Assembly: GCA_913019965.1 (NCBI GenBank) | Contig: CAJVZR010000003.1 | Location: 54,781-118,780 of the forward strand | DNA length: 64,000 nt | From: an uncultured Oleispira sp. | GTDB lineage: Bacteria > Pseudomonadota > Gammaproteobacteria > Pseudomonadales > Oceanobacteraceae | Direction: 5' to 3' | In this document: one piece after another, positions 50,033 through 60,812 of the stretch | Position numbering within the stretch: the first letter of the stretch is position 1 | How the letters are laid out: each line of letters opens with the position of its first letter | Program-made: the position numbers and the translations under genes | The notes under the pieces: model-generated | Databases searched by the model: none | Told to the model about the DNA's origin: nothing | Seen by the model: the letters and a program-made list of their open reading frames with translations, nothing else

Positions 50033-51415
50033 TTATTTCAAAAGAATTTCTAGTTCCTCATATTTCAAACCAAACTGATCCTGGCTCCAATTTGCCACAA
50101 CAGGGTGCTCAGGCTTAAACTCAGCGCAGCGTGCTGCCTGTTCATATCTTGGAAGTTTATGTGGATTCTGTCCTTCACAAAAAGCGCTAACCCAAGCTTT
50201 ATCTAAATCGGCTTTAACTTCATTCATCATGGAATGACCAAGGCTAGAAAACCACTGAGATTTATTCATCAGTTTGGGTTTTTGTGGGCGAACATTTTTC
50301 TTTTTAAAATAGGCTTGATGAGCATAAGTTTGGTGAACTTTATCCGCCGCTAGCTCAGCCCCAGAAATCTTATGTTGTTGTAACTTACCTGATAACGATA
50401 AATTGTGAGACACGGTTTCGGTAATGCTTTGGCCTTTGACTCTCACGGTCTCTTCGGTTGGAATAATGTTTAACAATTTTCGCTTAATAATCTTAGGGTT
50501 TTTCTTGTCTTTAATCAGTTCGTAAACTTCTTTTTTAGCCGGGTAAATGAAACTGAAGGTGTGTGGTGTGGTTTTCTTTTTATAGTTGATTCTGCCTTCT
50601 AGTGATAGTTTTAGTGGTGATCTAGCTTGTTGGCTGAACCAAGGGTGATTTTTGATTTGTTGTTTCAGTGTTTGGCTGAAGATTTTTTTGTTAGATCCTA
50701 TTTGATTACTTACCGCTAGGCGGGAGGTTTTAAAGTTCGCCTGAGTATAGCGGCTAGGATCTTTTTGTAGGCTGTAGCTGATGCTTTTGCCAAAGTTAGA
50801 ACAGTAAGCTTGCCAAACATCGAAATAATAATAGCTGTATGGATTTAATTCAGCCTTCATGCGTTTGCATTGTTGTTGCCCTAGGGCATCCATTTGCGGT
50901 TTGGCTTTTTTGATGGCTCGCTGGTTATAGCCGGCATCGATGATGTGCTTGTATTGTTTTAAGCTATAGCTAAAGCGGTTGTAGTCTTTTTCTTTTTCTA
51001 ATCGTGGCAGCTCTTTATTTAGCCAGCGAGCTGCGAATTCTACTTCTTCATCAATGGTGGCCTTAACTGCACTATCGGCGCGTATTTTCCACTGAGTCAT
51101 TTGCTCTAGGCTTTCATTTAATTTCTTGGCTGCTTTCACTTGAAGTTGCGACTGGCGGAACATGCGTACTTCAATTAAGTTAGCGCCGACTAAGCGACTA
51201 CGAGCGAAGGATAGTTTTTGCACAACTTCTTCGTCATCAGGGTTGTTTTGAAATGATTTTTCATAGAAAAAAACAGCTTGATCATACTGTTCAGCTGCCA
51301 TCATATCATCGCCTTTTTTTTGATTGCTAGAGCAGGCGGAAAGCAGCAATGCACTGAATAAGGGGATGAGCACCTTCATTAAATTGTTCATTAAGTGGTT
51401 CGTTGAGCGATTCAT
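50033..51415 (-). CDS. Lipoprotein with N-terminal TPR-like repeats
   Basis: LLLSACSS lipobox; AAEQYDQAVFFYEKSFQNNPDDEEVVQKLSFAR. Confidence 0.65.
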   Translation of the reverse strand: MNRSTNHLMNNLMKVLIPLFSALLLSACSSNQKKGDDMMAAEQYDQAVFFYEKSFQNNPDDEEVVQKLSFARSRLVGANLIEVRMFRQSQLQVKAAKKLNESLEQMTQWKIRADSAVKATIDEEVEFAARWLNKELPRLEKEKDYNRFSYSLKQYKHIIDAGYNQRAIKKAKPQMDALGQQQCKRMKAELNPYSYYYFDVWQAYCSNFGKSISYSLQKDPSRYTQANFKTSRLAVSNQIGSNKKIFSQTLKQQIKNHPWFSQQARSPLKLSLEGRINYKKKTTPHTFSFIYPAKKEVYELIKDKKNPKIIKRKLLNIIPTEETVRVKGQSITETVSHNLSLSGKLQQHKISGAELAADKVHQTYAHQAYFKKKNVRPQKPKLMNKSQWFSSLGHSMMNEVKADLDKAWVSAFCEGQNPHKLPRYEQAARCAEFKPEHPVVANWSQDQFGLKYEELEILLK

Positions 51416-51558
51416 TGAAGTGGTCCTGCTGATGAGTATTTTTAGCAGCAGTTTACGTGAAAATAAGAGGGGAGATAAGGCATGGTTTAGAAAAACGCGG
51501 GCTTTGGCTCAAATCAATAAATTGCATTTGAGTAAAGCCCAAAAGAATGTGCGCGTAT

Positions 51559-52506
51559 TTAATTGGTGGCCATCATGGCTTCTTCGCGATCGGTGATTAC
51601 CTGATTGCGGCCGCTATTTTTAGCTTTGTATAGTGCGCTGTCAGCACGTTCGCAAATGCTTTGCATGGTATCTTGGGCATACAGTGTTGCGCTGCCGATA
51701 CTGCTGGTAATGCTAAGGCTGCCCTTTTCGTGAGTGAAGACCGCTTCTTCAATGGAACTGCGAATACGTTCAGCGATACGGTGAGCACCTTGAGTATCGG
51801 CACTGGCAAGCATGATTAAGAATTCTTCGCCGCCATAGCGGAAACACATGTCTGTTTGACGGATGCAGGCGGTAATCGATTTCACTACTTGTTTTAATAC
51901 TTCATCACCCATGGCGTGGCCATAGGTATCATTAACATTTTTGAAGTGATCGATATCTAGCATCAATACGGAAAGGGGCTGGTTATGACGCTTTGCTAAT
52001 TCAACTTCGCGTTCAAGAGTTTTATCTAGGGCGACACGGTTACCAGCCCCAGTTAATGGATCTCTAAAAGCAGCCGCTAACGCTTCGGTATAGCGAACAG
52101 CATTACGCAGAGGATAGACCAGTGTGCTGATTAAGCCTTCGATATTAGCCAGTTCATGTTCGCGAAAGCGTGTACTGCGGCTAAAGGTGAGTTCACCCAT
52201 ATAATCTTTATGGGTTGTCAGTCGATAGGTGCAGCTATGAATACCTTCTTTACCGAAGCTGTTCAGCAGGTTTTGATTGCTATTGCTATAGCACATGCCA
52301 TCAACGAGGACAGCGTGCTTCATTTCACTAAAGAAAATGTCGAGCAATTGCTGCAATTCGAGCGTGGTTTGAAGTCGGCTGCTTAACTTCAATAGCAATT
52401 CAGGCTTAATGTCCGGTTTAGGCATTAAATCCGCAAATGGCGTGATTTGTTTGTCTTCAGTTAGTGCTGCTCTACCGCTGCTCTGCAAACGCGTAACCAT
52501 ACGCAA
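51559..52506 (-). CDS. GGDEF-domain diguanylate cyclase
   Basis: DPLTGAGNRVALDKTL, MLDIDHFKNVNDTYGHAMGDEVL, FRYGGEEFLIM (GGEEF). Confidence 0.93.
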   Translation of the reverse strand: MRMVTRLQSSGRAALTEDKQITPFADLMPKPDIKPELLLKLSSRLQTTLELQQLLDIFFSEMKHAVLVDGMCYSNSNQNLLNSFGKEGIHSCTYRLTTHKDYMGELTFSRSTRFREHELANIEGLISTLVYPLRNAVRYTEALAAAFRDPLTGAGNRVALDKTLEREVELAKRHNQPLSVLMLDIDHFKNVNDTYGHAMGDEVLKQVVKSITACIRQTDMCFRYGGEEFLIMLASADTQGAHRIAERIRSSIEEAVFTHEKGSLSITSSIGSATLYAQDTMQSICERADSALYKAKNSGRNQVITDREEAMMATN

Positions 52507-52780
52507 CCTCTTTCACAAATGTTTTTATTCAATTGCTGAAGTAAATGCTAAAACTGTGCCAGTCTTTTGTAATGATTTATTTCGTTATAAATCAATAGGT
52601 TATGGTGTTTATGCGGATTGAGTAGGATTATGATTGAAGTTTGACGGATATGGAAAAATGTCGCTGACGGGTTTATGACTCAGATTATGGATAAAAGTGT
52701 TGGTTAAATTGACGTGTTTGGCTAGAGGCACAATGTGGTTATTTATTGTGGCTCTAGCGGAGCATTGGTTGATTTGACAG

Positions 52781-53533
52781 TTACTTGGGCTGTGCATCCA
52801 ATGCTTGGCCATTGATGTGTTTGGACTCATCGCTCATCAGGTAAACGTGAATATCCATGATTTCATCAGGAGTGGTTAAATGCTCTGGATTTTCTGCCGG
52901 ATAAGCTTCAGCGCGCATGCTGGTGCGGGTACCACCAGGGTTTAAGCTATTAACGCGGATGTTGCGGCTATCATAAAGCTCTTGCGCCAGAATCTGCATC
53001 ATGCCTTCGATAGCGAACTTGGAAACTGAGTAAGCACCCCAATAGGCGCGGCCTTCGCGGCCAACACTGGAAGAGGTTAATACTAATGACGCCCCATGTT
53101 CAGAGCGCTCTAAAAGCGGCGTAATGGACTTGGCCAATAAAAATTGGCCGTTGACATTGATATCCATCACTTGCTTCCAAGCGGCCCATTTGTAGCTTTC
53201 TAGTGGGGCTTTCTGTCCGAGTACGCCCGCATTTAATAGTGCGCCATCTAGGCGACCAAACTCACGGGCGATTAAATCGGCAAGTTCAATAAACTTTTCC
53301 TCGTCGTTGCAGCCAAGATCAAAAGGTAATACCGCCGCTTGCGGTAAACCTTCTTCTTCAATGCGGTCATAAACAGCCTCAAGCATATCTTGGGTGCGAC
53401 CTAATAAGATAACGGTCGCGCCTTGGCGTGCGTAAGCCAAGGCTGCATGTGCACCGATGCCATAACTTGCGCCTGTCACTAAAATGACGCGATCTTTTAA
53501 CTTTAATTGATTTTCAGCGACTGCTTGGCTCAT
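52781..53533 (-). CDS. SDR oxidoreductase, YciK-like
   Basis: ILVTGASYGIGAHAALAYARQGATVILLGRT, NAG, YSVSKFAIEGM. Confidence 0.88.
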   Translation of the reverse strand: MSQAVAENQLKLKDRVILVTGASYGIGAHAALAYARQGATVILLGRTQDMLEAVYDRIEEEGLPQAAVLPFDLGCNDEEKFIELADLIAREFGRLDGALLNAGVLGQKAPLESYKWAAWKQVMDINVNGQFLLAKSITPLLERSEHGASLVLTSSSVGREGRAYWGAYSVSKFAIEGMMQILAQELYDSRNIRVNSLNPGGTRTSMRAEAYPAENPEHLTTPDEIMDIHVYLMSDESKHINGQALDAQPK

Positions 53534-53616
53534 GTTTATCTCTGTTTCTGTCTAAATTCGATGGATTCTTTTTGGCTTGCGGCAAGTTAATTCCGCTAGC
53601 GGTAATTGTATTGTTA

Positions 53617-54381
53617 TTAGCTTGCCGTTTTAGCGTTGCTAGTAGTCTTGGAAAGACTCGGCAGTAAAAGCTGAGTAATTTCTACGACGCTATCAACCAT
53701 TAAGTCGGCTTGCCAGTCTTGCGGATCATCTTGCGGCTCGATGTAGCCGTATAGGGTGGCAATGGTAAACATGCTTGCCGCTTTGCCTGCTTCTATGTCT
53801 CTAATGTGATCTCCGAGGTACCAACAATCTTTTGTATTGATGTTGATTTTCTCGGCGGCTAAAAATAATGGGTCTGGAAAAGGCTTGGTACGTTCAACGT
53901 CATCTGGGCAAACAAGCACTGCGCACTGGGATAGAATCGGCAGACGATCGCTTAAGCGTGCAAGCAGTAATTCGGTATAGATGCGTGGCTTGTTGGTTAC
54001 GATTCCCCAAGGTAATGAATTCTGCTGGCAAGTTTCTAGTAAATTAACCATGCCGGGAAATAAATCACTCTTACTCGCAATATGCTCGATGTAAAGCTCA
54101 AGCAGTCGATCTCTTTTGCCTTCGAAGATCTCATCGCCCGTGATATTGCCAGAATTTTTGCTATCGATAGCCGGCATATCTAACGCAAGGCGAGTGAGCG
54201 CGCGGCCGCCATTAGAGACTTGCCGACGGATGATGTCATCCGCCAGGGGTGGCAAGTTATGTTCTGCTCTTAGGGAGTTTACCGCAGGGAAAAAATCCGG
54301 TGCGGTATCCATTAAGCAGCCATCAAGATCAAACAATAGCGCCTTAGGTTTTGGTCGCTCTTGATTCAAGGAGGCGCTCAT
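53617..54381 (-). CDS. HAD-superfamily hydrolase, phosphoglycolate phosphatase-like
   Basis: LLFDLDGCLMDTAPDF, WGIVTNKPR, YLGDHIRDIEAGKAA; next to ubiG. Confidence 0.87.
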   Translation of the reverse strand: MSASLNQERPKPKALLFDLDGCLMDTAPDFFPAVNSLRAEHNLPPLADDIIRRQVSNGGRALTRLALDMPAIDSKNSGNITGDEIFEGKRDRLLELYIEHIASKSDLFPGMVNLLETCQQNSLPWGIVTNKPRIYTELLLARLSDRLPILSQCAVLVCPDDVERTKPFPDPLFLAAEKININTKDCWYLGDHIRDIEAGKAASMFTIATLYGYIEPQDDPQDWQADLMVDSVVEITQLLLPSLSKTTSNAKTAS

Positions 54382-55112
54382 TAAAGTGCTTTCTCACACG
54401 CAGCTTTTTTACAGGCGATGATGTAGTTAACATCAACGTCGTTATCAACCAATTTATAGTTTTTACTAATCGGGTTGTACGTCATACCTGCCATGTTGAT
54501 TTGTTTTAAATCAACGGGGCGACACCAGCGCGCAAGTTCAGCAGGCTTAATAAATTTGTTGTAGTCGTGAGTGCCGGTAGGAACCAGTTTTAAAATATAT
54601 TCCGCCCCAATGACGGCCATTAAATAGCTTTTAGGGTTGCGGTTGATAGTCGAGAAGAACACGTGGCCACCCGGTTTAACCAGCTTGGCACAAGCGCGTA
54701 CGATAGATTCAGGGTCAGGTACGTGCTCTAGCATTTCTAGGCAAGTAACTATATCGAAAGACTCTGGGTTTTCTTCTGCAAAATCTTCCACAGGACGACA
54801 CTGATAATCAACTTCTACACCAGATTCTAACGCATGTAACTTGGCGGTTGTTAGGTTAGCTTCACCTAGATCTATGCCCGTGACATTGGCGCCACGTAAC
54901 GCCATACCTTCACTTAATATGCCGCCGCCGCAACCAACATCCAGCACTTTTTTACCCGCCAGTGGAGCATGCTCTTCGATGTAGTTAGTGCGCAGAGGAT
55001 TGATCTCATGAAGTGGTTTAAATTCACTTTCCATGTCCCACCAGCGGGTGGCGATGGATTCAAACTTGGCAATTTCTGCGCTATCAACATTGACTTTTTT
55101 TAAATCTGACAT
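54381..55112 (-). CDS. ubiG: Bifunctional ubiquinone O-methyltransferase UbiG (trimmed from ORF end 55145)
   Basis: [38 protein letters not shown]. Confidence 0.94.
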   Translation of the reverse strand: MSDLKKVNVDSAEIAKFESIATRWWDMESEFKPLHEINPLRTNYIEEHAPLAGKKVLDVGCGGGILSEGMALRGANVTGIDLGEANLTTAKLHALESGVEVDYQCRPVEDFAEENPESFDIVTCLEMLEHVPDPESIVRACAKLVKPGGHVFFSTINRNPKSYLMAVIGAEYILKLVPTGTHDYNKFIKPAELARWCRPVDLKQINMAGMTYNPISKNYKLVDNDVDVNYIIACKKAACEKAL

Positions 55113-55211
55113 GATTGATCCTTCTCTCTTTGGCAGTATTTTCAATCAAATAATAATGGCGGCTATTCTAACCGTATTTATTTTTACTTAATAGCCGCGA
55201 CTTAATAAACG

Positions 55212-56627
55212 CTAATTAATAGCTGGCTGGATCTTGTCAGCCCAGGCTTTTGCTTGTTGAATTAACTTATTTTCATTCAAAGTTGTTAGCCGGCCTTCAT
55301 TTAATAAGCACTTGCCATTGACCCATACATGACTGACTTGAGTTGATTTAGCGCAATAGACCAAGTGTGAAATGGGATCGAAGATAGGTTGGCTGGATAG
55401 GCTATTTAAGTCGATGGCTTGAATATCTGCGGCCTTGCCGACTTTTAATGATCCGGTGATATCTTCAAGGCCTAAGGCGCGTGCGCCACCCAGTGTTGCC
55501 ATGGTTAATGCTTCTATGGCGGGAATCGAGTTGGCGTCTTGGCTAACCCCTTTGGCTAATAGCGCCGCGGTTTTGGTTTCGCTAAACATATCGAGATCGT
55601 TATTACTGGCGGCGCCATCAGTACCAATGGATAACGGAATATTGGCTTGGCTGAGTTTAGAGATTGGGCAAAAACCGCTGGCAAGCTTTAAGTTGGACTC
55701 TGGGCAATGAACGACTGAGGCGCCGGTCTTTTGTAAGAGGGTTATGTCACTATCGTCGATCTGTGTCATGTGAACGCAGCTGACGCGTTCATTTAGGAAT
55801 CCAAGGTCGGCGAGGCGTTGTGTCGGGCGTTTATTAAACTTCTCTAAGCTTTCGCTAACTTCAAAGGCGGTTTCATGTAGATGAATCTGTACGGGCATTT
55901 CCAGTTGATCGGCCAGAACGGTGATTTCTTTTAATGGCTCATCGGAAACCGTATAAGGCGCGTGGGGGCCAAAGCCGATTTGCACGAGTTTGTGTTTGTT
56001 TTGAGGATGCTGATTTAATGGATGAGAGTTAAAGCGATCATTGCATTCAACCGCTTTGCGGATGTATTCGTCAGCATTTTGCGCATAGTTGGTTGGAAAA
56101 TCTAATACAGGGGTAAAGCAAACACTACGAATCCCAGCTGCTAGCGCTGCTTCGCCGCTCTGTTGAGGGTAGAAGTACATATCGGCATAGGTCGTTGTGC
56201 CTGACTGGATCATTTCTGCAATGGCGAGTTCACTACCTTGTTTTACGAAGTCTTCATCAACGTGCTGGCCTTCTGCGGGCCAGATATGTTCTTGCAACCA
56301 GGTCATTAAAGGAAGGTCGTCGGCAAGACCACGGAATAAAGACATGGCTGCATGGCCGTGAGCATTGATCCAGCCTGGCATAAGTACTTGCTGTCCTAGG
56401 TCTAATGTCTCTTTGGCTGAGGTTTGGCAGTCTGTTTGCTTTTCGATGGCGAGAATTAAGCCATCTTTGATTAGGATGCAATGATCGATTAATACTTGAT
56501 CATCTGATGTGAGTTCACAAGGGCTTTCGATAGGCACAATCCAATGAGCGTTGATGCGTAAATCGGCTTGTACGGATTCTTTTTGGCTCGTTTCACTCAT
56601 GCTATTACTCATCGTTAATTGCTTCAT
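55212..56627 (-). CDS. TRZ/ATZ-family amidohydrolase (SAH/MTA deaminase-like; start uncertain)
   Basis: MPGWINAHGHAAMSLFRGLADDLPLMTWLQEHIWPAE, IHLHETAFE, IGTDGAASNNDLDMF. Confidence 0.9.
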   Translation of the reverse strand: MKQLTMSNSMSETSQKESVQADLRINAHWIVPIESPCELTSDDQVLIDHCILIKDGLILAIEKQTDCQTSAKETLDLGQQVLMPGWINAHGHAAMSLFRGLADDLPLMTWLQEHIWPAEGQHVDEDFVKQGSELAIAEMIQSGTTTYADMYFYPQQSGEAALAAGIRSVCFTPVLDFPTNYAQNADEYIRKAVECNDRFNSHPLNQHPQNKHKLVQIGFGPHAPYTVSDEPLKEITVLADQLEMPVQIHLHETAFEVSESLEKFNKRPTQRLADLGFLNERVSCVHMTQIDDSDITLLQKTGASVVHCPESNLKLASGFCPISKLSQANIPLSIGTDGAASNNDLDMFSETKTAALLAKGVSQDANSIPAIEALTMATLGGARALGLEDITGSLKVGKAADIQAIDLNSLSSQPIFDPISHLVYCAKSTQVSHVWVNGKCLLNEGRLTTLNENKLIQQAKAWADKIQPAIN

Positions 56628-56829
56628 GTTAGCTATTTTTTGCTCAGTATAATCAATCTTTGATCTAGGTGAAGCTTCTTCCTATTAATAGAAGCGCTAA
56701 AGAGGGTCTAAATACTAGGTATCTTGTTGATTTGTGGTATGATTTGGCGCTAATTATAAACGTTAATAACAAGGACCGAATGCGGTTTTCATTAGAGACC
56801 ATCATTCGACAGAGACAGGCCAAGAATCT

Positions 56830-59490
56830 ATGGGTGAGTTAACCAAAGAAGTATTGCCAATTAACATTGAAGACGAGCTAAAGTCGTCTTACCTCGATTA
56901 TGCGATGAGCGTAATTGTTGGGCGTGCCTTACCGGATGTGCGAGATGGCTTAAAGCCAGTGCATAGACGTGTTCTCCATGCGATGAACGTATTAGGTAAC
57001 GATTGGAATAAAGCCTATAAAAAATCGGCCCGTGTGGTCGGTGACGTAATCGGTAAGTATCACCCACACGGTGACTCAGCGGTTTACGATACCATCGTTC
57101 GTATGGCGCAAGATTTCTCAATGCGTTATATGTTGGTAGATGGTCAAGGTAACTTTGGTTCTATCGATGGCGATTCGGCAGCAGCAATGCGTTATACCGA
57201 AATTCGCATGGATAAGCTTAGCCACGAGTTATTAGCGGATATCGATAAAGAAACCGTGAACTTCGTACCTAACTATGATGGTACTGAGCAAATTCCTGAG
57301 GTTATGCCTACACGCGTACCGAACCTATTGATTAATGGTTCTTCGGGTATTGCTGTTGGCATGGCGACAAATATTCCACCGCATAATTTAAATGAAGTGG
57401 TTTCTGCCTGTTTGGCATTGATCGATAATCCAAGTATGGATATCGATGCCTTAATGGAACATATTCCAGGCCCTGATTTCCCAACCGGTGCGTTTATTAA
57501 CGGTCGTGACGGAATTGTTGAAGCTTACCGAACTGGCAGAGGTCGCATTCATATGCGCGCCCGTCATCATTTTGAAGAAAACGAAAAGAACGGCAAAGTA
57601 TCGATCGTTTTCACTGAGATTCCTTATCAGTTAAACAAAGCGCGTTTGATTGAGAAAATCGCTGAGCTGGTTAAAGATAAGAAAATTGAAGGTATTACTG
57701 AGCTGCGTGACGAGTCTGATAAAGACGGAATGCGTATTGTGGTTGATCTTCGTCGTGGCGAAATGCCTGAAGTAACCTTGAATAACTTGTTTGCGCAAAC
57801 GGCGTTGCAGTCGGTATTCGGCATTAACGTTGTTGCCTTAATGGATGGTAAGCCACAAACGTTGAACTTGAAGCAGATGCTTGAAGCCTTCGTTCGTCAC
57901 CGTCGTGAAGTCGTAACCCGTCGTACGATTTATGAATTGCGTAAAGCTCGTGAACGTGGACATTTATTGGAAGGCTTAGCGATTGCGTTAAGTAATATTG
58001 ATCCAATTATTGCTTTGATTAAGCAATCTCCAACCGGCGCTGAAGCAAAAGAGAAATTAATTGCGACAGGTTGGGAGCCAGGTTCAGTGACTGGTTTCTT
58101 AGAACGCGCAGGTGAAAATGCGTGTCGTCCTGATGATTTGGGTGAAGAGTTTGGTATGCATAACGGCATGTACCATCTTTCTCCTCAGCAGGCACAAGCG
58201 ATTCTAGATTTACGTTTGCAAAAGCTAACGGGTCTAGAGCACGAGAAGCTGATTGAAGAGTATCAGCAGAAGTTAGAAGAGATTAAAGAATACTTAGATA
58301 TCTTAGGTTCTCCTGAGTTGTTATTGCAGGTAATTCGTGACGAATTAGCGGCAATTAAAGAAGAATACGGTGACGAACGTCGTACTGAAATCATTGCCAA
58401 TAAGCGTGATTTGACCATGGCGGATTTGATCCCAGAAGAAGATTTAGTATTAACCATTTCTCATGGTGGTTACGCCAAGACTCAGCAGCTCGATGTATAT
58501 CAAGCTCAGCGTCGTGGTGGTAAAGGTAAATCAGCGGCGTCGGTTAAAGATGATGATTACGTTGAGCACCTAATGATTGCTAATAGCCACGATACGGTTT
58601 TATGTTTTACCGATGAAGGTAAGGTATTTTGGTTAAAGGTTTATGACATTCCTCAGGCTGGGCGTAATGCCAAAGGCCGTCCTATGGTGAATGTGCTGAA
58701 TCTTGGGGATGAAGAGCGCATTACTGCAATCTTGCCATTACCTGAATATACCGGTGATCAGTTCATCTTTATGGCGACCTCTAAAGGCACCGTGAAGAAG
58801 ACCAGCCTTGAGCATTTCCAGCGTCCACGTTCTTCTGGCTTAATCGCTTGTGAATTGGATGAAGGCGATCACTTAATTGGTGTTGCAATTACCGATGGCA
58901 CGAAAGATATTCTATTGCTAACGGATGCCGGTAAGGCGAACCGCTTTAAAGAATCGGATGTGCGTGCAATGGGCCGAACGGCTCGTGGTGTTCGCGGTAT
59001 TAAGATTCAAGAAGATCAAAACGTTATTTCTCTGGTTATTCCAGAAGAAGGTGGCACCTTATTAACGGCGAGTGATCGTGGTTATGGTAAGCGTACCGAT
59101 ATTACTGAATTCCCAACCAAAGGCCGTGGCACTCAAGGTGTTAAGGCGATGGTAGTGAATGAGCGTAACGGTATTATTATTGGTGCGGTACAAGTCTTCG
59201 AAAACGACGAAGTGATGTTGATCAGTGATAAGGGAACGTTAGTACGTACCTCCGCTGATTCGGTTTCTTGCTTAGGTCGTAATACTCAGGGTGTGCGCTT
59301 AATTAAAGTTGCAGAGAAAGAGCGCTTAATTGGTGTTGAACGTGTTTGTGAGCCAGAAGAAGTTGATGATGGTATTGAATACCTAGCGGCGGATGGCACC
59401 CAGGCAGACGAAGCTGATGTTGAAGCAACTGACAGTGCGGTTGACGATGCTGATCTAGATAATGAAGCAGGGGATGCTGACGAAGAATAA
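56830..59490 (+). CDS. gyrA: DNA gyrase subunit A
   Basis: [44 protein letters not shown], GyrA-box QRRGGKG. Confidence 0.98.
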   Translation: MGELTKEVLPINIEDELKSSYLDYAMSVIVGRALPDVRDGLKPVHRRVLHAMNVLGNDWNKAYKKSARVVGDVIGKYHPHGDSAVYDTIVRMAQDFSMRYMLVDGQGNFGSIDGDSAAAMRYTEIRMDKLSHELLADIDKETVNFVPNYDGTEQIPEVMPTRVPNLLINGSSGIAVGMATNIPPHNLNEVVSACLALIDNPSMDIDALMEHIPGPDFPTGAFINGRDGIVEAYRTGRGRIHMRARHHFEENEKNGKVSIVFTEIPYQLNKARLIEKIAELVKDKKIEGITELRDESDKDGMRIVVDLRRGEMPEVTLNNLFAQTALQSVFGINVVALMDGKPQTLNLKQMLEAFVRHRREVVTRRTIYELRKARERGHLLEGLAIALSNIDPIIALIKQSPTGAEAKEKLIATGWEPGSVTGFLERAGENACRPDDLGEEFGMHNGMYHLSPQQAQAILDLRLQKLTGLEHEKLIEEYQQKLEEIKEYLDILGSPELLLQVIRDELAAIKEEYGDERRTEIIANKRDLTMADLIPEEDLVLTISHGGYAKTQQLDVYQAQRRGGKGKSAASVKDDDYVEHLMIANSHDTVLCFTDEGKVFWLKVYDIPQAGRNAKGRPMVNVLNLGDEERITAILPLPEYTGDQFIFMATSKGTVKKTSLEHFQRPRSSGLIACELDEGDHLIGVAITDGTKDILLLTDAGKANRFKESDVRAMGRTARGVRGIKIQEDQNVISLVIPEEGGTLLTASDRGYGKRTDITEFPTKGRGTQGVKAMVVNERNGIIIGAVQVFENDEVMLISDKGTLVRTSADSVSCLGRNTQGVRLIKVAEKERLIGVERVCEPEEVDDGIEYLAADGTQADEADVEATDSAVDDADLDNEAGDADEE

Positions 59491-59501
59491 TTTGTCAGTT
59501 T

Positions 59502-59520
59502 GCAGGAGGCTTCCTCCTGC
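59502..59520 (+). other. GC-rich hairpin just after gyrA
   Basis: GCAGGAGG-CTT-CCTCCTGC, no T tract. Confidence 0.6.
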
Positions 59521-59551
59521 GCCTTGGTTAGATCTATCGTTAAGAAATATT

Positions 59552-59602
59552 AAAAGTGCAAGTTAAAGGATGATTATATCAACTTTAGCCTGCGCTTTTT
59601 TC
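59552..59602 (+). terminator. Terminator in the gyrA-serC gap
   Basis: AAAAGTGCAAGTTAAAG / CTTTAGCCTGCGCTTTT, 14 Watson-Crick pairs plus two GU in RNA, then T run. Confidence 0.7.
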
Positions 59603-59670
59603 TGCTTTAAAAGCAGTTGAAATAATTGTGTTTTTTTTGAACAAAGTTTTAATGTTTGGAATTTGAAATA

Positions 59671-60753
59671 ATGACTCGTTTATATAATTTTTGCGCAGGT
59701 CCTGCGGCATTACCCACTGATGTATTAACTCAAGCGCAAGCTGATCTATTGGATTGGCAGGGTAAAGGTTTGTCGGTTATGGAGATGAGTCATCGCAGCC
59801 CTGAGTTTGTCGGTATTGCAAAAAAGGCTGAACAAGATTTACGCGACCTGATGGCTATTCCTGATAACTATAAAGTTTTGTTTATGCAGGGCGGTGCTAG
59901 CAGTCAGTTCACTATGATTCCGATGAATCTGCTGCGTGGAAAAAATACCGCGGATTATATCAATACCGGTCAATGGTCGAAAAAAGCCATTGCTGAAGCG
60001 AAGCGTTTCTGTGATGTGAATGTCGCGGCGACAACAGAAGGTAATAAGTTTACCTCTGCACCCGTTCAAGAAGAATTGCAACTAAACCCAGAAGCGGCTT
60101 ACGTGCACTATACGCCGAATGAAACCATTGGCGGTGTGCAATTTGATTACATTCCAGAAACCAATGGTGTGCCTCTGATTGCGGATTACTCTTCTTCTAT
60201 TTTATCGGAAGAAATCGATGTGTCTAAGTTTGCGATGATCTATGCGGGCGCGCAGAAAAATATCGGTCCAGCAGGTTTGTGTATCGTTATTATTCGTGAC
60301 GACCTTTTAGGCAATGTCGTTGAAGGTACACCCACTATGTTTGACTATAAGGTCATGGCCGATAACGATTCTATGTACAATACACCACCGAGCTATGGCT
60401 GGTACTTAGCAGGCTTGGTCTTTGCTTGGTTGAAAGAGCAGGGTGGCGTAAAAGCTATGGCTGAAATTAATCAGCGTAAAGCGAAAAAGCTGTATGAATT
60501 TATCGATACTAATGCTTTTTACGCCAATCCAGTTGCGATTAATAACCGTTCGATTATGAATGTGCCTTTTACCTTGGCTAATTCGGATCTTGATAAAGCA
60601 TTCTTGGCCGCCAGTGAAAAAGCGGGTTTATTAAACCTTGCGGGTCATCGCAGTGTGGGTGGCATGCGCGCCAGTATTTATAACGCCGTTGAAGAAAAAG
60701 CGGTTGATGCCTTGATTGCATTTATGGCTGATTTTGCCAAAGAAAATGGCTAG
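59671..60753 (+). CDS. serC: Phosphoserine aminotransferase (trimmed from ORF start 59656)
   Basis: RLYNFCAGPAALPTDVL, VLFMQGGASSQFTMIPMNL. Confidence 0.97.
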   Translation: MTRLYNFCAGPAALPTDVLTQAQADLLDWQGKGLSVMEMSHRSPEFVGIAKKAEQDLRDLMAIPDNYKVLFMQGGASSQFTMIPMNLLRGKNTADYINTGQWSKKAIAEAKRFCDVNVAATTEGNKFTSAPVQEELQLNPEAAYVHYTPNETIGGVQFDYIPETNGVPLIADYSSSILSEEIDVSKFAMIYAGAQKNIGPAGLCIVIIRDDLLGNVVEGTPTMFDYKVMADNDSMYNTPPSYGWYLAGLVFAWLKEQGGVKAMAEINQRKAKKLYEFIDTNAFYANPVAINNRSIMNVPFTLANSDLDKAFLAASEKAGLLNLAGHRSVGGMRASIYNAVEEKAVDALIAFMADFAKENG

Positions 60754-60812
60754 TTTTATTGAAGCTAAGTTTACTGAAGAAGCACTCAATAATTTTGATG
60801 AAGACGGAATCC

